Source of the DNA: Bacteroides sp. ET71
GTDB lineage: Bacteria; Bacteroidota; Bacteroidia; Bacteroidales; Bacteroidaceae
DNA: 64,000 bases
Assembly (NCBI RefSeq): GCF_023336905.1
Contig: NZ_JAMBLS010000001.1
Span: 62,001 to 126,000 of the forward strand
Direction of reading: 5' to 3'
A program made the translations under genes and the position numbers. This document shows, one piece after another, positions 43,741 to 52,435 of this stretch. The first letter of the stretch is position 1. Every line of letters begins with the position of its first letter. The notes beneath the pieces are model-generated. The model was not told the origin of the DNA. It saw only the letters and a list, made by a program, of their open reading frames with translations, and did no database searches.

Positions 43741-44282
43741 GCGTATTCATCGAGTACGGCACTGGTGCTGATGCTGTTCTTCGCCCTCTTTCCGGCACAA
43801 CCCTCATTGCCATTCCGGAAGGGACAAAACAATATGCCGGACTGTTTCTGATGGCCCTGCAAATACCATCTCCTTCTATCCCTTTCTACGTCTACTTGTA
43901 CTGGTCTTATACGAATTACCTCCTTTTCCACAAACAGAGGGAAAACATTCAGGAAAAAGGAACACCCGTTGACACCGAAAAAGCCTGTCTCAAGGCAGAA
44001 AAAACATCGCCCGACGCCCCACGCTATTACAAAAAACATCGAAAAGCCCACAGCCGAACGGATAAATCAGAAAGACTATATCAGCCCGGTACTGGCCATC
44101 GAAGAATTGGCCGATATATTCAACACCAACCACACATACCCCTCCTCCTACACCAAGCCCACCGACCATGCCTCATTCCGCGAATAGATTACCAAGCTTC
44201 GCATCGGCTATGCCAAGCAGATGCTGGCACAACAACCCGAAAAACATATCAGCCGCACCAGAGACCACAGAAATTTCTCCTC
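43741..44282 (+). pseudogene. decayed AraC-type regulator with membrane N-terminus
   Basis: Coding fragments lie in different frames. An N-terminal hydrophobic part reads LVLMLFFALFPA and, in another frame, YVYLYWSYTNYLLFHKQRENIQ. A helix-turn-helix fragment reads ISPVLAIEELADIFNTNHTY (from about 44076), then a TAG at 44185-44187, then ITKLRIGYAKQMLAQQPEKHI. ELADIFNTN with a following YAKQMLAQQPEKHI is the AraC DNA-binding pattern. The second half of the AraC domain is missing; the sequence passes into the 79-bp direct repeat. Bases 43567-43740 hold nothing recognised. Confidence 0.65.
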
Positions 44283-44310
44283 AAAATCAATACATTATAT
44301 CTCCCAAGCT

Positions 44311-44389
44311 ACTTGCGTGAACGTGTTGCAAATATCATGCAAACCCGAAAATAAGCATTCATAAGCAACCACAGCTCTATGTCGCAAAA
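44311..44389. repeat. 79-bp direct repeat, left copy
   Basis: Bases 44311-44389 are repeated at 54879-54957 with a single mismatch (44382 T, 54950 C). Weaker similarity continues about 30 bases upstream (AAAATCAAYACATTATATCT in both). The two copies are in the same orientation and enclose about 10.5 kb that includes the helicase fusion and the restriction-modification genes. Confidence 0.92.
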
Positions 44390-44477
44390 GTGCAGATTTA
44401 TTTGAAAAATTCGTGATATAAACGCATAATAATCAAAAGTCTATGGCATTTTTAATAGATTCTTCGACTTTTATCCT

Positions 44478-44485
44478 TACTTTTG
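44478..44485 (+). promoter_or_regulatory. -7 element TACTTTTG before the helicase fusion
   Basis: TACTTTTG matches TAnnTTTG and lies about 90 bases before the ATG at 44577. No good -33 element was found. Confidence 0.5.
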
Positions 44486-44576
44486 TATATGATACTAGGT
44501 AATATACCTGAATCATAATGAACTTATGCAGATACATAACAAATCCAAGTTTTAGAACTATTTATTATATTGCGAT

Positions 44577-47500
44577 ATGTCAATATGGGGTAAACTCTTT
44601 GGACCTGAGAAAGTCGAGAATAAAAACAAAATTATCGGCAATAAAACCAATTCTGCACCATGCAGTGCTCCTCATTATGCCATAGTAGATGTTGAAGTGG
44701 GCTTAAAAGACCATAATATTCATGATATAGGAGCACTCAAACATGATGACACGACATTTCATAAAACTTCAAAAGAAGAATTATTTATTTTCCTAAATGA
44801 TGTAGACTATATCTGTGGTCACAATATCATTCACCACGATGCCAACTACCTGTTTACGGACCCAAAATGCCACTGGACCTTAGTTGACACACTTTATGTT
44901 TCGCCTTTACTATTCCCGGAACGTCCTTATCACAGACTTGTGAAAGATGACAAGCTAATCAGCGAACAGATGAACAATCCGGTGAACGACTGCAAAAAAG
45001 CAAAGGACTTATTGCTGGATGAAATAGCACGCTGGCATTCATTACCGAAAGAAAAGCGTTTGCTATTCGCATCGCTGCTGAAAGACAAGAAGGAATTTGA
45101 AGGATTTCTCAGTATGGTAAGTGCAGCATATATCCATGAAGGAATACCAGGACTTATAAAAGATTTTTATGCAGGAAAGATTTGCCAACATGCCGACCTT
45201 GACATGCTCATTCATCAATATCCATGCGGATTGGCATACGCTTTGGCTCTGATTGATACCACCGATTACCGCTCCATCACTCCCGGATGGGTGCTTTATA
45301 ATTATCCGGAAGTGGAATTTATCGTAAAACTCTTGCGCCATACCAATTGCCACAAAGGCTGTGACTATTGCCGTACGCAATTGGATGTGCTTCATAACTT
45401 AAAAACATTTTTTGGCTACGAGTGCTTCCGGACATACGAAGGCGAGCCACTGCAAGAACATGCTGCCCAAGCTGCAGTGGAAGGGAAATCGCTGTTGGCG
45501 ATATTTCCTACCGGTGGCGGCAAATCACTTACTTTCCAATTGCCTGCACTCATGGCTGGACATTCCATGCATGGGCTTACGGTGGTTATCTCCCCCTTGC
45601 AGTCCTTGATGAAAGATCAGGTAGATAACCTTGCCGACAGAGGCATCACGGATGCCGTAACCATAAATGGAATGTTAGATCCCATCACAAGATCGCTGTC
45701 CATACAAAGAGTACAAGATGGAGAAGCCTCGCTGTTATATATCTCTCCCGAAATGCTTCGCTCAAAAACGATCGAGAAAATATTGATGGCGCGCCACGTT
45801 GTAAGGTTTGTAATAGACGAAGCGCACTGCTTTTCTTCATGGGGGCAGGATTTCAGGGTTGACTATCTCTACATTGGCAAATTCATCCAACAATACCAGG
45901 AAAAGAAAAAATGTAAAACCCCGATACCAGTATCTTGTTTCACGGCTACGGCCAAACAGAAAGTAATCCAAGACATCTGCGACTATTTCAAGCAGACTTT
46001 GAATTTGAATCTGGAATTATTCGCATCAACTGCCACAAGAACGAATCTGCACTATTCTGTCATACATGTGGAGAATGACAATGACAAATATCTGAAACTA
46101 AGAGAACTTGTCGCAGAAGCCGATTGTCCGACAATTGTTTACGTATCACGTACCAAACGGACAAGAGAACTGGCTGCAAAGCTTACTCGCGACGGTTACA
46201 AGGCACTCTCTTTCAATGGGAAAATGGAAGCCGATGAAAAAATAGCCAACCAAGACGCTTTCATGAACGATCAGGTACACATCATTGTGGCCACATCCGC
46301 ATTTGGCATGGGAGTGGACAAGAAAGATGTCGGTCTTGTGGTACATTATGACATTTCCGATTCGCTGGAGAATTATGTTCAAGAGGCAGGCAGAGCAGGC
46401 CGTGACCCCGATCTTAGCGCACGTTGTTATGTACTTTATAATGACAATGATTTGGACAAGCATTTTATATTGCTAAACCAAACAAAACTTAGCATTAGCG
46501 AAATACAACAAGTATGGAAAGCTGTCAAAAGCCTTACCAAACACCGTATGAAAGTCAACTGCTCTGCGTTGGAGATTGCCCGACAAGCAGGATGGGATGA
46601 TTCGGTATCTGACATTGAGACCCGTGTACGAACTGCATTAGCGGCTTTAGAACAAAGCGGATATTTGGTAAGAGGAAGCAATGTTCCTCATGTATATGCC
46701 ACGGGAATAACGGTAAAGAATATGGACGAAGCGAGAGAGCGCATATCAGCATCACTACTTTTTGGCAGCGATGAAATCGAAAAGGCTATCCGTATCATCA
46801 AGTCATTGATTTCTCAAAAACATATCGCCAAGGCCCAAGACTCGGAAGCCGAATCACGAATCGACTATCTGGCAGACATTTTGGGATTAAGCAAAAAAGA
46901 CGTTATATCAGTAGTGGAGCGCATGCGACAGGAAGGCATATTGGCAGACAGCAAGGACATATCTGCCTATTTGCAGGACGCAGGTGATTCGGAACGAAAG
47001 TCGCAAATGCTCCTCGAACGCTTTGCAAAACTTGAACAATACATTCTCAATCATATTCCCGATGAGTCTTTACGAATATCATACAAGCAACTGAATGAGA
47101 ATGCCGTAAACGATGGAATCAGCACATCCAAAGAGAAAGACATTCGGACGTTACTTTATTTCCTCACCATCAAGGGATATACGCGTAAAAAAGAGGATGC
47201 GGTCCATAACATGGAGATAACTCGTCAGGCAGATCTGGAATCTACCATCAGGCGATTTGAAAAACGATTGGAAATAAGTCGCTTTACCGTGGAATGGCTA
47301 TACAAATTGGCGCTAAATGCAGAAAAGGAGAATGTACCCGGCAAAGCCATACAGTTCTCCGTAGTAGAGCTTCTGAACCGGATAAAATCTAGCTCCCAAT
47401 CTCTTTTTGGTGGACTTGATGATATTCAGTTGGAAGATGTGGAAGAAGCACTTTTGTATTTATCGAAAATCGGCGCGCTAAAACTTGAAGGTGGTTTTCT

Positions 47501-49451
47501 GGTACTATACAACGCCATGAATATCCAAAGAATAAAAGACAATAAGTCAAGATACAAGCAAGACGACTACCGAATGCTGAACGAATTCTACAAACTAAAA
47601 ATCCAGCAAGTACATATTGTGGGGGAATATGCCAATCTGATGGTAAGGAATTATCATGCAGCCTTGCAATATGTCCAGGATTATTTCCAGATGGACTACA
47701 AGAAGTTTGTCACAAAATATTTTAAGGGAGACAGAACAAGCGAGATACAACGCAACTTGACACCACAGAAATACAATCAATTGTTTGGACAATTATCCAA
47801 ACGGCAAATGGAAATCATTTCCGACAAGAATTCACGCTGCATTGTGGTTGCGGCAGGTCCCGGTAGTGGAAAGACACGAGTACTGGTTCACAAACTGGCC
47901 TCACTTCTGTTGCTTGAAGACGTAAAACACGAACAGTTACTGATGCTGACATTTTCAAGGGCAGCCGCTACAGAATTCAAACAACGGCTTATGGAGTTGA
48001 TAGGCAATGCAGCTCATTTTGTTGAAATAAAAACATTCCATTCCTATTGTTTCGACCTCTTGGGTCGAATAGGAAATCTTGAAGATTCAAAGAATGTCGT
48101 CTCAAAAGCAGCCGAAATGATACGTCAAGGAGAAGTTGAACCAAACAAAATCGGTAAGACGGTATTGGTTATAGATGAAGCCCAAGACATGGGAGCAGAA
48201 GAATATGCACTTGTAATGGCTCTGATGACCCATAACGAAGAAATGCGAGTGATAGCAGTGGGAGACGATGACCAAAACATCTATGAATTCCGGGGTTCCG
48301 ATTCCGATTATATGTATCGGCTATCGCAAAAAAACGGAAGTACATTTGTCGAAATGACCGAGAATTACCGCAGTGCACACCAGCCGGTGGATTTTGCCAA
48401 CGGATTCTTGAAAACCATCCATAAAAGGATAAAAAGCACAGCTATCATCTCTATGAGAAAAGAGAAAGGATGGGTAGAAATAATACGCCATCACTCAGCA
48501 TATATGTACCAACCGCTTGTCGAAAACTTACTTCAGCACAAGGGCAAAGGCACTTCGTGTGTACTCACCCAAACAAACGAAGAGGCCGTAATCTTGACAG
48601 CCCTCCTGCGAAAGCATGGCATAAACAGCAAACTGATACAATCAATGGACGGCTTGCGTTTTTGGAACATAGCGGAAATGAGATACTTCCTGAGGTATAT
48701 AGACAAACGGATAAAAACACCACTAATCACAGAAGAGCTATGGGAAGAGGCCAAACATGCAACCTTTTCTATTTATGACAGAAGCCTAAGTTTGATCTAT
48801 GTAAAGCGGTGTGTGGAACAGTTTGAGCAAACTAACAGAACAAAATATTTCAGTGACTTCAGAGAATTTGCATTTGAGTCGTCAGTGGAAGACTTCTGTG
48901 ACACATCAGGAACCGATGTTGTGGTATCAACCATTCACAAGGCTAAAGGCAGGGAGTTTGACGATGTATATATGCTCATATCGGACAGCTATGTAAAGGA
49001 AGACCATCTGATGCGTCGATATTACGTAGGCATAACCCGTGCAAAAAACAGACTATTCATACACACAAACGGCGATTGCTTTAACCATTTAAGTGTAGAC
49101 CAATATCACGTTGACCAACAGCAATATGACATGCCCGAAGAGATTATGCTACAGCTCTCTCACAAAGATGTCAATTTGGGATTTTTCAAAAATCGGAAAC
49201 AAGAGGTCTTAGCTCTGAAAGGAGGAGATTCATTAATTTACAATAATTTCTTTTTGTATAGTTCATTGAGCGATAAGCCAATCGCAAAATTATCATCAAA
49301 AATGCAGAGGGCATTAGCCGAATGGGAACAAAGAGGCTATAAGGTGAAATCTGCATCTGTACGGTTCGTTGTGGCGTGGAAACCTAAAGATGCGCCCAAA
49401 GATGAAGCGGAAACGGCTGTCCTATTAGCAGACCTGATACTTTCTTTGTAA
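44577..49451 (+). CDS. exonuclease - RecQ helicase - UvrD helicase fusion
   Basis: A 1624-residue protein joining three nucleic-acid activities. Residues about 30-145 resemble a DnaQ-type exonuclease: D38 and E40 in YAIVDVEVG, D88 in GHNIIHHD, D138 in NNPVNDCKKAKDLL; the general-base His/Tyr is not obvious. Residues about 285-640 are a RecQ helicase: Walker A F310-PTGGGKS317, DEAH 414-417, and QEAGRAGRD. A helical/winged region spans about 650-1070. Residues about 1075-1560 are a UvrD-type helicase: A1093-GPGSGKT1100, D1200-EAQD1204, GDDDQNIYEFRGSD, VSTIHKAKGREFD and YYVGITRAKNRLFIH. A role in DNA repair or phage defence is inferred. Confidence 0.9.
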   Translation: MSIWGKLFGPEKVENKNKIIGNKTNSAPCSAPHYAIVDVEVGLKDHNIHDIGALKHDDTTFHKTSKEELFIFLNDVDYICGHNIIHHDANYLFTDPKCHWTLVDTLYVSPLLFPERPYHRLVKDDKLISEQMNNPVNDCKKAKDLLLDEIARWHSLPKEKRLLFASLLKDKKEFEGFLSMVSAAYIHEGIPGLIKDFYAGKICQHADLDMLIHQYPCGLAYALALIDTTDYRSITPGWVLYNYPEVEFIVKLLRHTNCHKGCDYCRTQLDVLHNLKTFFGYECFRTYEGEPLQEHAAQAAVEGKSLLAIFPTGGGKSLTFQLPALMAGHSMHGLTVVISPLQSLMKDQVDNLADRGITDAVTINGMLDPITRSLSIQRVQDGEASLLYISPEMLRSKTIEKILMARHVVRFVIDEAHCFSSWGQDFRVDYLYIGKFIQQYQEKKKCKTPIPVSCFTATAKQKVIQDICDYFKQTLNLNLELFASTATRTNLHYSVIHVENDNDKYLKLRELVAEADCPTIVYVSRTKRTRELAAKLTRDGYKALSFNGKMEADEKIANQDAFMNDQVHIIVATSAFGMGVDKKDVGLVVHYDISDSLENYVQEAGRAGRDPDLSARCYVLYNDNDLDKHFILLNQTKLSISEIQQVWKAVKSLTKHRMKVNCSALEIARQAGWDDSVSDIETRVRTALAALEQSGYLVRGSNVPHVYATGITVKNMDEARERISASLLFGSDEIEKAIRIIKSLISQKHIAKAQDSEAESRIDYLADILGLSKKDVISVVERMRQEGILADSKDISAYLQDAGDSERKSQMLLERFAKLEQYILNHIPDESLRISYKQLNENAVNDGISTSKEKDIRTLLYFLTIKGYTRKKEDAVHNMEITRQADLESTIRRFEKRLEISRFTVEWLYKLALNAEKENVPGKAIQFSVVELLNRIKSSSQSLFGGLDDIQLEDVEEALLYLSKIGALKLEGGFLVLYNAMNIQRIKDNKSRYKQDDYRMLNEFYKLKIQQVHIVGEYANLMVRNYHAALQYVQDYFQMDYKKFVTKYFKGDRTSEIQRNLTPQKYNQLFGQLSKRQMEIISDKNSRCIVVAAGPGSGKTRVLVHKLASLLLLEDVKHEQLLMLTFSRAAATEFKQRLMELIGNAAHFVEIKTFHSYCFDLLGRIGNLEDSKNVVSKAAEMIRQGEVEPNKIGKTVLVIDEAQDMGAEEYALVMALMTHNEEMRVIAVGDDDQNIYEFRGSDSDYMYRLSQKNGSTFVEMTENYRSAHQPVDFANGFLKTIHKRIKSTAIISMRKEKGWVEIIRHHSAYMYQPLVENLLQHKGKGTSCVLTQTNEEAVILTALLRKHGINSKLIQSMDGLRFWNIAEMRYFLRYIDKRIKTPLITEELWEEAKHATFSIYDRSLSLIYVKRCVEQFEQTNRTKYFSDFREFAFESSVEDFCDTSGTDVVVSTIHKAKGREFDDVYMLISDSYVKEDHLMRRYYVGITRAKNRLFIHTNGDCFNHLSVDQYHVDQQQYDMPEEIMLQLSHKDVNLGFFKNRKQEVLALKGGDSLIYNNFFLYSSLSDKPIAKLSSKMQRALAEWEQRGYKVKSASVRFVVAWKPKDAPKDEAETAVLLADLILSL

Positions 49452-49459
49452 GTTAAAGC

Positions 49460-49794
49460 ACTTAAAGGAGTGCGAACGGAATTGACACGGTAGCCAACGG
49501 ATATGATGGCATCGAGATTGTAGAATGTGGTAACTCTGTTTACCTCTCTTTCCCATTCTTTTTAAACTACCGAAATTTTCTCGGTAGTTGCCTCTTTATC
49601 CAGTTAGAGCTGAATATATTTCTCAGATGAACTCCAATGTTATCGGCTGAGCAGTCAAACAATGAAGCCATCGCTTTTTGTGTTGCCCATATAGTTTCAT
49701 CCTTATACAACACTTGAATCCCATCCTCCTTACCTTCAGCTATAAAGGTAAGAAATTCTGCCGTGCTGTTCCGTATCTCAAAATTCTTTGCCAC
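49460..49794 (-). pseudogene. truncated RhuM-family gene (left copy)
   Basis: On the minus strand the first 64 or so codons from 49794 (MAKNFEIRNSTAEFLTFIAEG, then YKDETIWATQKAMASLF) match the intact RhuM gene at 55069-56103. After NIFSSN the frame breaks and stops at 49567. Further on, the bases at about 49470-49545 still match the intact gene's YNLDAIISVGYRVNSVR segment in another frame. The helix after position 43 differs (DCSADNIGVHLRNIF versus GVDRTVITRHLKNIF), so this is a diverged paralog, not a fresh copy. Confidence 0.8.
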
Positions 49795-50001
49795 GATTCC
49801 TTTAATTATTAATTACCACAAATACGAAGGTATAGGAAATCCTCAGAAAGCCATTATGTAATTACATTCAGGAATGGATTTTACGAAGATTTCTTCTTCC
49901 TAATCCGATTTTTCCCATTCCAATTAGACGGGAAATGAGCTTTTTTATGTATGTTTGTAATTGGATTTGGGTTATTGTGCCCATACAACAGCAAGAAGAT
50001 C

Positions 50002-50780
50002 ATGCAGATACACGATAACAGGCATATAGCAGAATATACGTCTTACGACTTCAAGGGAATGTTGGAACACAAGAAAGTGAAGTCGTGGCTTAAATCCGTG
50101 TCGACCTTTGCCAATACGGACGGCGGCAGCTTGTTCTATGGAGTAAGTGATGAAGGAGAAATTGTAGGATTAGAGACGCATCAGGAATGGAACGACAAGT
50201 ATCTTGAATCATTTGGCTTGGTAACTTTTGACGGAAAACTGACCAATGCTGGACTTCTGTTCGTTGACAACTGCACCGTATTCCAATCACGCATCTTCTG
50301 TACCCGATGGACGGGACTTTATAAGGATGACGCTATCAGTTCTGTAGAACACAGAGCCAACCTCGTTTTGCTTTTGAAATACGGCATGGACTTCATTAAG
50401 TACTACACCATGAGCGGATGGGTGAAGATGCCGAACTATCGACAGAACCTCCCCGACTATTCTGACCGTGCCATTTTTGAAGGATTGGTAAACCATCTTA
50501 TCCATCAGGATTACACCGTAATGCCACCTTCTATAACTTGAACTGAGGCGAGAATGGCAGAATTCCCGTAGAGGAAGTGGCCGATAGGGTAAATAGTACC
50601 CTCGGAAAGTACCCCGTAAACGAAGAAGGTTCGGAGAGAAAGTTCGGTGCAAATAATAAAAGTTCGGAGAAAAGGTTTGGAGACAGAAAATGCGGCAATC
50701 CTATTGGAACATCAAAATGAAAAGCGACAAACACTTCAAAAAGAAGGACTTGAATGGTTTGCAGGTAAGTAAAAACAAAA
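50002..50780 (+). pseudogene. deleted AlbA_2 (RecG-like) ATP-binding protein gene
   Basis: From the ATG at 50002 the frame reads an AlbA_2 domain ([19 protein letters not shown], then [23 protein letters not shown]), then jumps to a later part ([46 protein letters not shown]) and stops at 50541. Bases 50525-50780 continue as out-of-frame remains of the C-terminal part and of the following membrane-protein gene, both intact at 56460-57260. At least two internal deletions have occurred. The region stops where the methyltransferase gene begins. Confidence 0.75.
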
Positions 50781-50792
50781 AATAGAATTAAA

Positions 50793-51611
50793 ATGGCTGT
50801 ACAATATAATCTTATTAACCAAGATGTCTTTGAAGGATTAAAAGCCCTTGAATCAGACAGTTTTGATTTGTGCATTGTTGACCCTCCATACGGAGCTTCT
50901 TCAAAGCACAACTGGGACTATGGTAAAAAAGGAAAAGTAGCAGGATTTGGTGGGGAATGGAATCTTGAAAATGAAGCCTGGGACTTATTGTCTAAGAATA
51001 ATTCATTCCTTAACACATTTGCTTGGTTAAAAGAACTGAAAAGAATTATCAAGTTAGAAGGTTCTATCTGGATTCATGCGACATATCACAATTCAGGCTT
51101 TGTCAACGTATGTTGCCAGTTATTAGGATTAGAAATCATCAATGAAATTGCATGGTATAAGCGCAATTCTTTTCCTAATCTTTCAGGTAGAAGATTGACT
51201 GCCAGTCATGAAACGATTCTTTGGGTTCATAAAGGCGGTGAAAAGAAAAGAAAATACTTCTTTAATTATGAAGCATCAAAAGCTTTCCATTCCTCATCAG
51301 ACTTGCTTAAAGAAGCTGGTAAACAAATGAGAACCGTATGGGATATACCAAACAATAAATCCAAGGAGGAAATGAAATTTGGCTCCCATCCAACTCAGAA
51401 ACCATTAAAAGTTTCAGAAAGAATCCTTGCACTATGTGGTGTAGAGGGTGGAAATCTTCTTGTACCATTTGCTGGCTCAGGAACTGAAATGGTTGCAGGA
51501 ATAAATTTCGGAATGAATGTAACAGGTTTTGAGATTGAAAATAAATATATTGACATTGCGCAGAAAAGATTGGAAGATGCGCTTCAAAAGAAAAATCATT
51601 CCTTATTCTAA
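50793..51611 (+). CDS. DNA methyltransferase, beta class (N6-adenine/N4-cytosine)
   Basis: A 272-residue DNA methyltransferase. Motif IV D30-PPY33 comes first and the SAM-binding FxGxG motif F226-AGSGT231 comes near the end, the order of the beta class. HPTQKPLKVSERIL just before motif I is typical. DPPY favours N6-adenine methylation. It ends in an ATGA-like overlap with the next methyltransferase (shared base 51611). AT-rich codon use sets it apart from the flanking housekeeping genes. The recognition site cannot be read from the sequence. Confidence 0.9.
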   Translation: MAVQYNLINQDVFEGLKALESDSFDLCIVDPPYGASSKHNWDYGKKGKVAGFGGEWNLENEAWDLLSKNNSFLNTFAWLKELKRIIKLEGSIWIHATYHNSGFVNVCCQLLGLEIINEIAWYKRNSFPNLSGRRLTASHETILWVHKGGEKKRKYFFNYEASKAFHSSSDLLKEAGKQMRTVWDIPNNKSKEEMKFGSHPTQKPLKVSERILALCGVEGGNLLVPFAGSGTEMVAGINFGMNVTGFEIENKYIDIAQKRLEDALQKKNHSLF

Positions 51612-52435
51612 TGAAACCACTACAACCAGTTATTAAATGGTCAGGCAGTAAACGAACAGTTGCTTCCCAGTTGGGAGATTTTTTCCTTCCTGCAAAGACT
51701 TATTACGAACCTTTTGTTGGTGGTGGCGCTATGATGCCATTTGCAAAGGCAAATAAAGGTAAGGCAAGCGACATCATACCAGAGTTAATTGCTTTATGGA
51801 ATGAGATAAAGAATAACCCTGAATTGGTTGCGACTGAATACGAAACACGTTGGAATAAGCTTCAAAATGAAGGCCATCAAGTGTTTTATGAAGTAAGAGA
51901 TGTTTTTAACAAGACCAAAAATCCTCTTGACTTTTTGTTCCTGACAAGAACTTGTCTCAACGGGATGATAAGATACAATAATGCAGGAGAGTTCAACAAT
52001 TCATTGCACCTAACCAGACCTGGCATTGCCCCAAAACGTCTTTCTACTATCATCTATCAATGGCATCAAATTATCCGCAAATTTGAATTCCTTAATGTTG
52101 ATTATAGGGAATGCTTGGCAGATGTAAAAGAAGGAGATTTTGTGTTCTTAGATCCTCCTTATGGCGGAACAAAGAGTCGATATACACAAACTCCGTTCTC
52201 TCTCAACGAGTTTTATCAAACGCTTGATTTGCTCAACTCTAAGGGAGTTAATTGGATGCTTACATTTGATGGTTCTTCTGGAGATCGCAATTATTCATAC
52301 GCACCTCCAGAGGAACTGTATAAGTCAACTTTCAAAGTAAAGACAGGAAAATCTGCTTTCAGAAAGGTTATAGACAAGGTTCAAGAAAATATTTTAGAAT
52401 CAGTGTATCTTAATTACAAACCCACTTTGTTCTGA
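51611..52435 (+). CDS. D12-class (Dam-type) adenine DNA methyltransferase
   Basis: A 274-residue alpha-class methyltransferase of the MethyltransfD12 family. The SAM-binding region is VIKWSGSKRTVASQL and EPFVGGGAMMPF (about 8-43), and the catalytic motif is D181-PPY184 in FVFLDPPYGG. TRTCLNGMIRYN is the conserved family segment. It starts at the stop of the beta-class enzyme, so both are made together; some type II systems (for example DpnII) use two such enzymes. Its last 36 bases overlap the convergent nuclease gene. Confidence 0.9.
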   Translation: MKPLQPVIKWSGSKRTVASQLGDFFLPAKTYYEPFVGGGAMMPFAKANKGKASDIIPELIALWNEIKNNPELVATEYETRWNKLQNEGHQVFYEVRDVFNKTKNPLDFLFLTRTCLNGMIRYNNAGEFNNSLHLTRPGIAPKRLSTIIYQWHQIIRKFEFLNVDYRECLADVKEGDFVFLDPPYGGTKSRYTQTPFSLNEFYQTLDLLNSKGVNWMLTFDGSSGDRNYSYAPPEELYKSTFKVKTGKSAFRKVIDKVQENILESVYLNYKPTLF

